Shown: piece after piece, positions 54,471 to 63,706 of the stretch
Numbering within the stretch: the first letter of the stretch is position 1
How the letters are laid out: every line of letters begins with the position of its first letter
Assembly (NCBI GenBank): GCA_000955785.1
Contig: JYOD01000037.1
Location: forward strand, 155,189 to 219,188
Length of the DNA: 64,000 nucleotides
From: Burkholderiaceae bacterium 16
GTDB lineage: Bacteria > Pseudomonadota > Gammaproteobacteria > Burkholderiales > Burkholderiaceae
Direction: 5' to 3'
Translations under genes and position numbers: made by a program
The notes under the pieces: model-generated
What the model saw: the letters and a program-made list of their open reading frames with translations, nothing else
The model's database searches: none
What the model was told of the DNA's origin: nothing

Positions 54471-55382
54471 TCAGACCTCCGGAAAGTCCTTCACCACATG
54501 GCGCAGCATATTGCTCGCCGCGGGCGAGAGATGGCGCCCGGCGCGCGTAATGATGTGGTTGCGGCTATTGTTGAGGATGGGATTGGCCAGGGGCAACGAG
54601 ACCAGTTGCTTGAACTGTGCGCCCTTGAGCGGCACCGAGCGCGGCGTCATGATAAAGCCAAGCCCGAGCGCGGCGAACTCCCACAGCACCTTGAAGGAAT
54701 TGGTGACCAGCATCGGCTTGAGGCTGATGTGCTCGTCCAGCTCGGCGGCCTGGATATGCTTGCGCACGCCGAACGACTCCACCAGCGTGGCGCCGGCATG
54801 CAGGGCAAGGTCGGAAAGCTTGAGCGCCTTGCGCGACTTCGCCAGCGGATGGTCGCGGCGCACGTGCACCCGGATCGGCGAGGCGCGCGAAAAGTGCGAG
54901 CGCAGGCGCACGTCGTTGGGCGGCTGGAAGGCGAAGCCGATATGCGCAACATCGTCCACGATGGCGCGCACGGTGTCATCGGTGCCTGCCACCTGCATGC
55001 CGTAGGTCACCTGAGGATGTTTGCGCATGAAGCCCTGCAGCACCGGTTCCAGCAGCAGGTCGACAAAGCCCTCGCCAAACACCAGGTTCACATGCCCGCC
55101 GCGCGCGTTCTTCAGGTTATTCACCTCCGCCAGGAAGGTGTCCTGCAGGTCCTGCTGGCGCCGCGCAAAGAGCGCCATCATGTGCCCGGCATCGGTGGCG
55201 ACCACGCCACGGCCACGGCGCTCCAGCAGCGTCAGGCCGGCATCCTTCTCCAGTTTGGCGACCGCGCGGCTCACAACCGACGGATCCAGTCCCAGCACCT
55301 CGGCCGCGCCGCGCACGCTGCCGGTCTCAATGATCTGCAGCAGGCACAGAGCGCGCCTGCGATCCAATACGTCTTCCAACAT
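54471..55382 (-). CDS. LysR family transcriptional regulator
   Basis: Regulator of 303 residues. Winged helix at about residues 11-70 (RRALCLLQIIETGSVRGAAEVLG, SVVSRAVAKLEKDAGLTLLERRGRG), then a LysR substrate-binding domain (GHVNLVFGEGFVDLLLEPVL). It lies between the Bug gene (same strand) and a divergent M20 amidohydrolase, both preceded by related dyads. It probably controls both, plus itself, in response to the transported substrate. Confidence 0.93.
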   Translation of the reverse strand: MLEDVLDRRRALCLLQIIETGSVRGAAEVLGLDPSVVSRAVAKLEKDAGLTLLERRGRGVVATDAGHMMALFARRQQDLQDTFLAEVNNLKNARGGHVNLVFGEGFVDLLLEPVLQGFMRKHPQVTYGMQVAGTDDTVRAIVDDVAHIGFAFQPPNDVRLRSHFSRASPIRVHVRRDHPLAKSRKALKLSDLALHAGATLVESFGVRKHIQAAELDEHISLKPMLVTNSFKVLWEFAALGLGFIMTPRSVPLKGAQFKQLVSLPLANPILNNSRNHIITRAGRHLSPAASNMLRHVVKDFPEV

Positions 55383-55428
55383 TCACTCCTCGCGGGCGGC
55401 TGGCGCCGCCTCTTTTGCACAGGCAAGT

Positions 55429-55451
55429 ATCGTTGCATGCTGCACAACGTT
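55429..55451. promoter_or_regulatory. LysR-type operator between regulator and amidohydrolase
   Basis: ATCGTTGC-N7-ACAACGTT in the divergent intergenic region, 47 bp from the LysR ATG and 96 bp from the amidohydrolase ATG. It is the imperfect counterpart of the perfect dyad before the Bug gene. Confidence 0.6.
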
Positions 55452-55546
55452 CCGGGTATTCGATTGTCATGGTTCCAACGGTCGGCAAGACTGAGAATCG
55501 GCGTTTTCCCTCACTTTTGCCTCACTTTTGCCGGAGACGCCGCATC

Positions 55547-56743
55547 ATGACCCTCACGCCCCCGACCCTCGCCCCGCTTTCGGGCCCGCTACCTGAGGAA
55601 CTGCTGTCCCGGATGCGGGCGTGGCGGCACGATATTCACACGCACCCCGAAACCGCGTTCACCGAGCACCGCACCTCGCGGCTGGCCGCGCAAGCGCTGG
55701 CGAACATGGGCCTGGAAGTACGTCAGGGGCTGGCCGCAACCGGCGTGGTCGGCACCTTGCGGCGCGGCACCGGCCCCACTATCGGCCTGCGCGCCGATCT
55801 TGACGCCCTCGATATGCATGAGCTTGGCGACGCGCCGCATCGCTCAGCAATCCACGGCAAGATGCATGGCTGCGGCCATGACGGCCATACGGCCATGCTG
55901 CTAGGCGCTGCGCAGTACCTGTCGCAGGACGAGAGCTTCAGCGGCACCGTGCATTTCATCTTCCAGCCGGCGGAAGAAAACGAGGGGGGCGGGCGGGTCA
56001 TGGTGGAGGCTGGCCTGTTCGAGCAGTTTCCCTGCGACGCGGTGTTCGCGCTGCACAACTCGCCCAACCTGCCACTGGGGACGTTCTCCACGCGGACCGG
56101 GACGATGACGTCCAACTCCGATACCTTCGAGATCGCCATCGTCGGCAAAGGCTCCCACGCGGCACAGCCCGAGGCGGGTATCGATCCCATCGTGGTCTCG
56201 TCGCAACTGGTGGCGGCGCTGCAGGCCATCGTCAGCCGCAATGTCAGTGCGGTGGATTCGCTGATCGTCAGCGTCACGCAGATCCACGGTGGCGACACTT
56301 GGAACGTGATTCCCGAGGAGGTAGTGTTGCGCGGCACCTGCCGCTCGTTCCGAGCGTCCACGCGCACCAGGGCCGAGGCACGCATACGCGCGGTCTGCGA
56401 TGGCATCGCCACGGCTTCGGGGGCGAAGATCGAACTGCGTTATTTCGCGGGCTACCCTGCCTGCGTGAACACGACGCGGGAGATGGAACTGGCGGCCAGC
56501 GCGGCGCGCCGGGTGGTGGGTGCGCAGCACGTCGATACGAACTGCCTGCCGCGCACGGGATCGGAAGATTTCGCCTTTATGCTGGAGCAATGTCCAGGCG
56601 CGTATGTGTTCCTCGGCGCCGCGCGGGAGGGGGATAACCCGCCACTGCATAACCCGTACTACGATTTCAATGACGAGATCCTGCCGCTGGGCGCTGCGTA
56701 CTGGATCGAGCTGGTGCGGCTGATCTTGAAGCCGGCGCTGTAG
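55547..56743 (+). CDS. M20 family amidohydrolase (hippurate hydrolase-like)
   Basis: Metal-dependent amidohydrolase of 398 residues from the ATG at 55547; the frame extends upstream to 55415 across the operator and was trimmed. Metal-site motifs: RRDIH-type RHDIHTHPETAFTEHRTSRL, MHGCGHDGHTAMLLGAAQYL (about residues 106-125) and FIFQPAEENEGGG with the catalytic Glu. The C-terminal SEDFAFMLEQCPGAYVFLG completes the site. Members cleave N-acyl amino acids or similar amides in the cytoplasm. Divergent from the LysR gene. Confidence 0.92.
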   Translation: MTLTPPTLAPLSGPLPEELLSRMRAWRHDIHTHPETAFTEHRTSRLAAQALANMGLEVRQGLAATGVVGTLRRGTGPTIGLRADLDALDMHELGDAPHRSAIHGKMHGCGHDGHTAMLLGAAQYLSQDESFSGTVHFIFQPAEENEGGGRVMVEAGLFEQFPCDAVFALHNSPNLPLGTFSTRTGTMTSNSDTFEIAIVGKGSHAAQPEAGIDPIVVSSQLVAALQAIVSRNVSAVDSLIVSVTQIHGGDTWNVIPEEVVLRGTCRSFRASTRTRAEARIRAVCDGIATASGAKIELRYFAGYPACVNTTREMELAASAARRVVGAQHVDTNCLPRTGSEDFAFMLEQCPGAYVFLGAAREGDNPPLHNPYYDFNDEILPLGAAYWIELVRLILKPAL

Positions 56744-56945
56744 CTTCGTCCGGGTCCGCTCTGAACGACGAACCCGACCCCCATCGGAAAGCTTGCTCTT
56801 GCTCGGTATGCGACAGCCGTGCCTGCGGAGCGTTTCGACGGAGAATTTTCCCGCCAATAATCAGATCTTTCCCAAGAAAAAATAGTCGTCAATATTCTAT
56901 AAAAAAGGAGCTTTTGGCCAGCACAATGGCGTTGTCCGGTCTCTA

Positions 56946-57563
56946 TCAGAACGATGAGCCCGGCTCCCTCAGGAAAGCGCTCTCTTCCTCCGTATCCCGC
57001 CGCCCCAGCACTGCATTGCGATGCGGAAAGCGTCCGAAGCGCCCGATCACCGCACGGTGCCTGATCGCCCACTCGACCACGTCCACCCTGCCCTCGCTCT
57101 CCTCGCGCAGCGTTGTCATCAGCTGCACGGCAATGTCCTGGTCGGCGAGCGCTTCGGAGTGCTCGAACGGCATATAGCAGAACTTGCGATGGAATAGCGT
57201 TGGCAGCAGGCGATCGGCGCCGCTCTCCACCATCTGCCGGGCCGTCGCCAGCGCCTGCGCGTCGGAAGCGAAGCTGCGCGGATCGCGGCGAAAGACGTTG
57301 CGCGGTACCTGGTCCAGCACCACGATGCGCGCGCAGGCGCCCTCGGGCGTTTGCACCCAGCCGGCATGTGCGCCGGCCTGCATCGCTTCCCACAGCGGCA
57401 GGAAGGCTGCGCGCACGGTGGCGTCGAAGTCATCGGACTTGGTGAACCACTGTGCGCGCGAACTGTTCCACTCCGGCGAGCCGGGCGCGCCAAACCAGAA
57501 ATCGAGCACGCGCCTGGCGTCGGCGGGCAAGTCAGTGACAGCGTCGAGATTCAGATTGGTCAT
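56946..57563 (-). CDS. DUF924 family protein
   Basis: Helical protein of 205 residues from the ATG at 57563. It begins RRVLDFWFGAPGSPEWNSSR and has the conserved block ARIVVLDQVPRNVFRRDPRSFASD (about residues 80-103) and LLPTLFHRKFCYMPFEHSE. The fold resembles tetratricopeptide-like bundles; biochemical function unknown. It is encoded 38 bp after the truncated haemoglobin gene, so probably co-transcribed. Confidence 0.88.
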   Translation of the reverse strand: MTNLNLDAVTDLPADARRVLDFWFGAPGSPEWNSSRAQWFTKSDDFDATVRAAFLPLWEAMQAGAHAGWVQTPEGACARIVVLDQVPRNVFRRDPRSFASDAQALATARQMVESGADRLLPTLFHRKFCYMPFEHSEALADQDIAVQLMTTLREESEGRVDVVEWAIRHRAVIGRFGRFPHRNAVLGRRDTEEESAFLREPGSSF

Positions 57564-57601
57564 GGCGTATTGGCGGATAGCCGGATCGATGGGGATGGCC
57601 G

Positions 57602-58021
57602 TCAACGCGGTACATTGCGCATCCAGTCGGCGGTACCGAAGAAGGCCTGCATCAGGCGCAGTTGCAAGTCTTCTGGCAGGCCCAAGTCCTGCATGGCCAG
57701 CGCCATGCAGCGCATCCACTGGTCGCGCTCGCTGGTGCCGATCTCAAACGGCATATGGCGCGCGCGCAAGCGCGGGTGGCCAAAGCGCTCGATAAAGTGA
57801 TTGGGGCCGCCCAGCCAGCCGCACAGGAACCAGAACAGCTTGTCCCGCGATCCATCCAGGGAGGCGGGATGCATCGAACGCAGCCCTTTGAACTCGGCTT
57901 CGAGATCCATCAGGTCGTAGAAACGATCGACGAGTTCACGCACGCGCGCCTCGCCGCCGATCAGCTCATAGGCGGTGACTTCGGTGGCGGCGGATTCTTC
58001 AGGTTTGGATTCGGTACTCAT
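57602..58021 (-). CDS. Group II truncated haemoglobin
   Basis: Haem protein of 139 residues, 2-over-2 globin fold. VRELVDRFYDLMDLE contains the B10 Tyr, and FGHPRLRARHMPFEIGTSER carries the proximal His (F8). DQWMRCMALAM contains the G8 Trp typical of group II. Such proteins bind O2 or NO and often support detoxification or oxygen delivery. It is encoded between the FtsX-like permease gene and DUF924 on one strand. Confidence 0.9.
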   Translation of the reverse strand: MSTESKPEESAATEVTAYELIGGEARVRELVDRFYDLMDLEAEFKGLRSMHPASLDGSRDKLFWFLCGWLGGPNHFIERFGHPRLRARHMPFEIGTSERDQWMRCMALAMQDLGLPEDLQLRLMQAFFGTADWMRNVPR

Positions 58022-58074
58022 AAGACACTCGGAAATTCTTGAGGCACGGGATGCGCGAGCGGCATGGAAACCGC

Positions 58075-60705
58075 TCAGGCTTCACGCAGCGTGGCCAGCG
58101 CAGGCTGCCGCAGCACCTCGCGCAAACCCAGCCAGCCGCCCGCGAAAGCGCACAGCATGCCAGAAAGCACGCCGGCCGGCACGATCCAGCCATTGAAGCG
58201 GAACGGGAAATCGAATACGAACTGCGACAACCCCCAGCCCACGGCAATCGCGCCCAGGCTGGCCAGCAGGCCGGCCAGGCCACCCACCACCAGAAACTCG
58301 GCGTACTGGGTCTGCCGCACCATTGCCGCGGACGCGCCCAGCGCCTTGAGCAGCCCGGCATCGCGCTTGCGCTCGTCGCGCGCGCCGGAGAGCGCCGCGT
58401 AGAGCACCGTGACACCGGCCGCCAGCGTGAACACGAACAGGAACTCCACCGCCGCGATGACCTGGTCGAGCACGTCCTGGATCTGGCGCAGGATCAGGTC
58501 GGTGTTGACCACCGTGATGTTCGGGAATGCCGCCACCAGTTGGTTGCCCAGCGCGGCCTGCCGGGCCGGCAGGTGGAAGGCGGTGATGTAGGTCTGCGGC
58601 ATGCCCTGCATGGCGGCGGGCGGCAAGATGACAAAGAAGTTTACCCGCATCGAGCCCCAGTCCAGCTTACGCAGCGACGTCACCGGCGCCTCCACCGACT
58701 GCCCGGCCACATCGAAGCGCAAGGTATCGCCCAGCCGGATCCCCAGCGTCTTGGCGATGCCCTCCTCCACCGAGGCCCCGGCCTTGCCGCCGCCGAGCCA
58801 GTTGCCCGCCACCACGCGGTTGCCAGCCGGCAGCGCGTCGGTATAGGACAGGTTGAACTCGCGCTCGACCAGGTTGCGGGCACGGGCATCCGGGAAGCGC
58901 TCGGCGCGCACTGGCTGGCCGGCGATATGCGTCAGGCGTCCGCGCACCATCGGGTACAGCAGATCGTCGATGCCGGCGTGCTGCAGCATGCCGGTCAGGG
59001 GCGCGCGCTGGTCGGGCTGGATATTGATGATGAAACGGTTGGGCGCGTCCGCCGGCGTGGCGTTGCGCCATGAGGAGATCAGGTCGTTGCGCGTCATGCC
59101 AAGCAGCAGCAGCGCCATCAGGCCCACCGCCAGCGCGACCGTCTGCAGCACCGTGACGCCGCGGCGGCGCTCCAGCACCGCCAGCGCGAAGCGCCAGCCC
59201 ACGCTGCCGCGCGCAAGGCGGCCGCCGCGCATCAGCCGCGCCAGCAAGGTCAGCAAGCCAAGGGCCAGCAAGGCGAACACGGCGCCGGCGGCCACGAAGC
59301 CGCCGGCGGTGGTCAGCCCCAGCTTGAGATCGCGGGCGGCCACCAGCAGCAGCGCCACGAAGGCGCCAAGGCCCAGCCCGTAGGCGATCCAGGTCGACAC
59401 AGGCGGCGCGCCGATGTCGCGGCGCAGGACGCGCAGCGGCGGCACCCCGGTCAGCGCCAGCAGCGGCGGCAGCGCAAAGCCAGCCAGCAGGACAATGCCC
59501 GCCAGCAAGCCCACCACGGCCGGCAGGACCGAGGGCTGCGGCAGCGTCACGGTAAGCAGGTTGCCCAGCGAGAGCAGCAGCCCGTAGTGCGCCAGGTAGC
59601 CCAGCGCCACGCCGGCGACCGCGCCGCCGATGCCCAGCAGCAGGAACTCCAGCCCGAAGGCCAGCAGGATCTCGCGGCGCGACAGGCCCATGCACTTGTA
59701 GACGGCGCAGGCGTCGGTATGGCGCTGCATATAGCGGCGCGCCGACATGGCAATCGCCACCGCCGCGATCATTGACGACAGCACGGCCACCAGCGACAGG
59801 AAGCGTTCTGCCCGATCCAGCGTAGCGCGCATTTGCGGCTGACCGGATTCGAGCGACTCGACGCGGGTGTTGCGCAGCGCGCGCTTGTCGATCTCGGCGA
59901 CGGCCCACTGCTGATAGGCCTGCGCGGCGGCGTCGGGGCCGGCTACCAGCAGGCGGTATGTGACCCGGCTGCCCCAGCCGACCAGTCCGGTGGATTCCAG
60001 ATCCGACAGCGGCAGCATTACACGCGGCGCGAAGTTCATGAAGCCGGCACCGCGGTCCAGTTCCTGCGTGATGATGCGTTCGATGTGAAAGCCGCGGTTG
60101 CCCAACTGGATGGTGTCGCCCAAAGCGACGCCGAGCGAATCGAGCAAGGCCTCGTCCACCCAGACGGTGCCCGCTGCGGGAATGCCGGTGGCGGGCGCTT
60201 CCGGCCCGCCGCGCGCAGCCGCCACCTTGACCTGCCCGCGCAGCGGGTAGCCGGTGCCGACGGCCTTGAGCGCAGCCAGTTGCGAAGCGGCCTCCGCTGG
60301 CACCGCGCTGGCCGCGCCCTGCGCGGCTGCCTTGGCCGGCGCGCGCGCGCTCGCCATGCTGGGAAAGGTGACGGTCTGCGTCGTGACCAGGCCCGCCTGG
60401 GCGGCGTGGCCGGCGAAGACGGCATCGAACGGCTGGTCGGACACGATCAGCACATCGGAGGCGATCATCTGGCGCGCATCGCGCTCCAGCCCGAGCCGCA
60501 TGCGGTCGGCCAGGAAGCCCACGCTGCTGAGCGCCGCGACGGCCAGCACCAGCGCGAACAGCAACAGGTTCAGTTCGCCGGCGCGCCAGTCGCGCCGCGC
60601 CATGCGCAGCGCCTGGCGCCAGGGCGAGAAGTGCGCCGGGCGTGTGCCGGTCGGCGTGGCGGCGACGACAACGGGAACAGTCCGGGAAGCGGGTTCTGAA
60701 GACAT
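58075..60705 (-). CDS. FtsX-like ABC transporter permease, YbbP-type
   Basis: Large inner-membrane protein of 876 residues with two FtsX modules. The first helix follows LNLLLFALVLAVAALSSVGF (about residues 45-64), then an extracytoplasmic domain. A helix bundle near 310-420 (VAVLSSMIAAVAIAMSARRY), a second pair of central helices and a second FtsX module end the protein (FLFVFTLAAGVTVLYAALSG). This is the MacB/YbbP-like plan, usually paired with an ATPase (YbbA) for lipoprotein or substrate extraction. No such ATPase gene is adjacent. Confidence 0.87.
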   Translation of the reverse strand: MSSEPASRTVPVVVAATPTGTRPAHFSPWRQALRMARRDWRAGELNLLLFALVLAVAALSSVGFLADRMRLGLERDARQMIASDVLIVSDQPFDAVFAGHAAQAGLVTTQTVTFPSMASARAPAKAAAQGAASAVPAEAASQLAALKAVGTGYPLRGQVKVAAARGGPEAPATGIPAAGTVWVDEALLDSLGVALGDTIQLGNRGFHIERIITQELDRGAGFMNFAPRVMLPLSDLESTGLVGWGSRVTYRLLVAGPDAAAQAYQQWAVAEIDKRALRNTRVESLESGQPQMRATLDRAERFLSLVAVLSSMIAAVAIAMSARRYMQRHTDACAVYKCMGLSRREILLAFGLEFLLLGIGGAVAGVALGYLAHYGLLLSLGNLLTVTLPQPSVLPAVVGLLAGIVLLAGFALPPLLALTGVPPLRVLRRDIGAPPVSTWIAYGLGLGAFVALLLVAARDLKLGLTTAGGFVAAGAVFALLALGLLTLLARLMRGGRLARGSVGWRFALAVLERRRGVTVLQTVALAVGLMALLLLGMTRNDLISSWRNATPADAPNRFIINIQPDQRAPLTGMLQHAGIDDLLYPMVRGRLTHIAGQPVRAERFPDARARNLVEREFNLSYTDALPAGNRVVAGNWLGGGKAGASVEEGIAKTLGIRLGDTLRFDVAGQSVEAPVTSLRKLDWGSMRVNFFVILPPAAMQGMPQTYITAFHLPARQAALGNQLVAAFPNITVVNTDLILRQIQDVLDQVIAAVEFLFVFTLAAGVTVLYAALSGARDERKRDAGLLKALGASAAMVRQTQYAEFLVVGGLAGLLASLGAIAVGWGLSQFVFDFPFRFNGWIVPAGVLSGMLCAFAGGWLGLREVLRQPALATLREA

Positions 60706-60885
60706 GGATCAGTTATCTCTTGTCCGTGCACGAGCATCATGGCGGCCTGCCGGGCAGGCCGCGCGGGTATCGATGATATCGGGAGATATCGGCAAAACAG
60801 CAAGCGGCAAAACAGCAGGCCCGGGCGCCCCGCCATGCTGACGGCGGATGGCTGGCGGACACTCGCCAACCGGATCAGGGCCAGA

Positions 60886-61503
60886 TTATGGCCGCACTAG
60901 CGCCTGGGCTGGCGCAGTGGCCGGCGCACGCTTGGCCAGGGCATCTCGCAAGCGGCGCACGCCGCGCCACAGCTTGGGCAGCAACCACACCGCCACCAGC
61001 AACAACAGCGCCAGCACCACCAGGAAGACCACCGGCAGGAAAAATGCCAGCAGCAATCCGCTGCTGGCCGCTACATCTTCGCTAAGTGAGGCAGCCCAGT
61101 TCGAAAACGGTTCCGGGGATACATTGATCAGCGCGCGCGTGCCGGCCTTGGCAGCGTGGGCGGTACCGGCCAGGGTGCCGCCCACCAGTCCGGCGGCGAC
61201 CATCCACTGCGGATCGAGCTGTCCGAACGCCGCGGCAGCCAGGATCGCACCGGCGGGAATACGGATAAAGGTCTGGATGCTGTCCCAGAACGAATCGAAG
61301 CCGGGTACCTTGTCGGCCACGAATTCGGCCAGGGCCAGCACCGCGGCCAGCGCGATCACCCACCACGACTCAAGCGCCTGCAGGCCTGGCGGCAGGTGCA
61401 GCCAGCCCGCGCGGCCCAGCGCGCCGGCCGTGAAGACGGCCAGGTAGAGGCGAAATCCGCTGGTCCAGGACAAGCCCGCAGCCAACGCAGCCGTTTCTAG
61501 CAT
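60886..61503 (-). CDS. DUF4126 family membrane protein
   Basis: Protein of 205 residues with about five hydrophobic segments, for example TAALAAGLSWTSGFRLYLAVFTAG near the N-terminus and AFFLPVVFLVVLALLLLVAVWLLP near the C-terminus. The central SWWVIALAAVLALAEFVADKVPGFDSFWD contains the conserved family acid residues. Function unknown; inner membrane expected. It is a single gene between the permease and the tungstate regulator. Confidence 0.8.
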   Translation of the reverse strand: MLETAALAAGLSWTSGFRLYLAVFTAGALGRAGWLHLPPGLQALESWWVIALAAVLALAEFVADKVPGFDSFWDSIQTFIRIPAGAILAAAAFGQLDPQWMVAAGLVGGTLAGTAHAAKAGTRALINVSPEPFSNWAASLSEDVAASSGLLLAFFLPVVFLVVLALLLLVAVWLLPKLWRGVRRLRDALAKRAPATAPAQALVRP

Positions 61504-61611
61504 GGCACTCCTTGCAGGGTCAGGGCGGCCGGCATGTAGCCCCGCCCATGCCTGCAGTTTAATACGCGGGCACGCAAGCGGCCGGAAACCGGCCCTGGCC
61601 GGGCACCCGCG

Positions 61612-62709
61612 TCAGCTGCCTTCCTTGCCGTCGGGGCCGTACCAGGGGAGTGCCTGCTGGGGCGTCAGGATGCCATCGGGCTCGGCCATGGTGTAGCCCG
61701 GCAAGGCCTCGATACGGCGGGCGAAGGCAGGGTCCGCCATCCGCGCCAGCAGCGCGTGCGCCCAAGGCGCGATCTGGTCGTTCTTGCGCAGCGCCAAGTA
61801 GTACGCCTCGCGCGTCAGCGGCACGAAGGCCAGCCCACGGGCCTCGGCATTCATGCGCAGGCCGAACCCCACCTCGGCGCGGCCGGCATGCACCGCTTCA
61901 GCCACTTTCTCGTTGCTGAATTCGGGGGTTTCGTAGCCGACGATCTGGTCCGGGAAGAGGCCGTGGGTGGCCAGCAACTGGTCGAACAGCATGCGCGTGC
62001 CCGAACTGCGCTGCCGGTTGACGAAGCGCGCCCGGGTACGGGCCAGGTCGCGCAGGTCACGGATCTCGCGCGCCAGGCCGGGCGTCACGATCAGGCCCTG
62101 CTCGCGCCAGGCGAGCCGGATCAGGCGCACGGCGGCCGGACGCAGCCATTTGCGCAGCGTCACATGCGCCACCGAGCCGGCGGTCTGGATCGGCGAAACG
62201 TAGAAGCCGGCCACTTCGGACTGCCGCTCCTGCAGGCAGATCAGGCCCTCCACGCTGCCGCAAAACACCGTATCGAGTTGCAACCCTCCGGGCTCTTCGT
62301 GCAGCGCGTCCGCCAGGACCTCCATGGCGGGGTCGTGGCTGCCGGAAAAACGGATGCGGGTCTGCGGCTGGGCGGCATCGTCGAGATCCGCCAGGAAGTC
62401 GACCATCGCCTTCTGCACGATCGGATCGATGGATTCGCGCAGGCGCCCTTCCGCGCGCAGCAAACGCTCGCCGAACAGCGTCAGCGTGGCTCCACGGCCG
62501 CGCTCCATGTCCAGCATGCTGCGCCCGAGCATCTCCTCCCACGACCGCATCACGCCCCAGGCATGCCGGTAGGACAGCCCGATCTCGCGTGCCGCGCGGT
62601 GCAGGGAGCCGGTCTCGCGCACGGCCTTGAGCAGCTGGAACACCTTGCCGTTGGAGCGTGGATTGTCATCCACGGCCACTACCGGAAACAGATCAAAGCG
62701 GAATGTCAT
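61612..62709 (-). CDS. ModE-type HTH regulator with periplasmic-binding-like domain, tungstate/molybdate responsive
   Basis: Regulator of 365 residues. The N-terminal ModE/LysR-like winged helix (about residues 18-100) reads NGKVFQLLKAVRETGSLHRA and AREIGLSYRHAWGVMRSWEE. The C-terminal domain (about residues 115-345) is a binding-protein-like fold (COG1910 type) with VNRQRSSGTRMLFDQLL, resembling oxyanion-binding proteins. It is divergent from tupA. An 8-bp-arm palindrome overlaps its own start codon, implying autorepression together with tupA control. Confidence 0.85.
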   Translation of the reverse strand: MTFRFDLFPVVAVDDNPRSNGKVFQLLKAVRETGSLHRAAREIGLSYRHAWGVMRSWEEMLGRSMLDMERGRGATLTLFGERLLRAEGRLRESIDPIVQKAMVDFLADLDDAAQPQTRIRFSGSHDPAMEVLADALHEEPGGLQLDTVFCGSVEGLICLQERQSEVAGFYVSPIQTAGSVAHVTLRKWLRPAAVRLIRLAWREQGLIVTPGLAREIRDLRDLARTRARFVNRQRSSGTRMLFDQLLATHGLFPDQIVGYETPEFSNEKVAEAVHAGRAEVGFGLRMNAEARGLAFVPLTREAYYLALRKNDQIAPWAHALLARMADPAFARRIEALPGYTMAEPDGILTPQQALPWYGPDGKEGS

Positions 62710-62727
62710 ATGAAACGCTTTTCATAT
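62708..62727. promoter_or_regulatory. Palindromic operator at the regulator start codon
   Basis: Perfect inverted repeat ATATGAAA-CGCT-TTTCATAT overlapping the ATG of the regulator gene (62707-62709), 125 bp upstream of tupA. Arms are AT-rich as in ModE-type boxes. Confidence 0.7.
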
Positions 62728-62851
62728 TTACTTTAGAGATGTGGCTCATCGACAATCGAATGCCTTGATTTCCACGGTATTCGCTGCATTCTCACCGATC
62801 CTGTGAGTTGGTGGCAATTCTGTTTCTGAAAACATAAGACAAGGAGCGCGC

Positions 62852-63706
62852 ATGCTGGACTCACCCATCTCTTGCCTTTTACATCACATTTCACGCCGCA
62901 CCGCAGGCTCCCTGGGCCTGGTTTGCCTGGTCACGCTGAGCGGCGCCACTGGCGCGCTCGCCGGCGAACTCAAGCTGGCTACCACCACCAGCACCGAGAA
63001 CTCGGGCCTGCTCAAATTCCTGCTGCCGAAGTTCGAGCAAAAGAGCGGCGTCACGGTGAAGGTGATCGCGGTGGGCTCGGGCAAGGCGATGAAGATGGGA
63101 GAGATGGGCGACGTCGATGTGCTGCTGGTGCACGCGCGCAAGATGGAAGACGAATTCATGGCCGCGGGCTACGGCGTCAACCGCCGCGACGTGATGTACA
63201 ACGACTTCATAGTGGTCGGCCCGGCCGGCGACCCGGCCAGGCTCAAGGGCGAGAAAGACGTCATCGCCGGCTTCAGGAAAATCCCCGCCTCCGGCAGCAA
63301 GTTCATCTCGCGCGGCGATAACTCCGGTACCGATGTGATGGAGAAGGATTACTGGATGCAGGCCGGCGTCGAGCCCAAGGGGCAGCCGTGGTATGTGAGT
63401 GCGGGGCTCGGGATGGGGGAGGTGTTGACCATGGCGGCGCAAATGCCGGGATATACCCTGTCGGACCGGGCCACCTATGGCGCGTATCGCGCCAAGACCG
63501 GGCTGGCAATTTTGCTGGAGGGTGATCCGAAAATGTTCAACCCGTATGGGGTGATTGCTGTTAATCCGGCCAAGCATCCGGGGACCAACTATGCGGATGC
63601 AATGAGGCTGGTGGAGTGGATTACCTCCAAGGAGGGGCAGGATACTATTGCGGCTTACAAGGTGGAGGGGGAGCAGTTGTTTTTTCCTAGTTACAAGGGG
63701 AAGTGA
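62852..63706 (+). CDS. tupA: Tungstate ABC transporter substrate-binding protein TupA
   Basis: Periplasmic oxyanion-binding protein of 284 residues. Its signal peptide ends near LSGATGALAGE. The mature N-terminus LKLATTTSTENSGLLKFLLP holds the TTTS motif that binds tungstate in TupA. SRGDNSGTDVMEKDYW and LSDRATYGAYRAKTGLAILL are other family blocks. The ATG follows an AAGGAG ribosome site. No tupB or tupC follows within the 294 bp left in the window. The last 70 codons shift markedly to G- and T-ending codons, running into a dispersed repeat. Confidence 0.92.
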   Translation: MLDSPISCLLHHISRRTAGSLGLVCLVTLSGATGALAGELKLATTTSTENSGLLKFLLPKFEQKSGVTVKVIAVGSGKAMKMGEMGDVDVLLVHARKMEDEFMAAGYGVNRRDVMYNDFIVVGPAGDPARLKGEKDVIAGFRKIPASGSKFISRGDNSGTDVMEKDYWMQAGVEPKGQPWYVSAGLGMGEVLTMAAQMPGYTLSDRATYGAYRAKTGLAILLEGDPKMFNPYGVIAVNPAKHPGTNYADAMRLVEWITSKEGQDTIAAYKVEGEQLFFPSYKGK

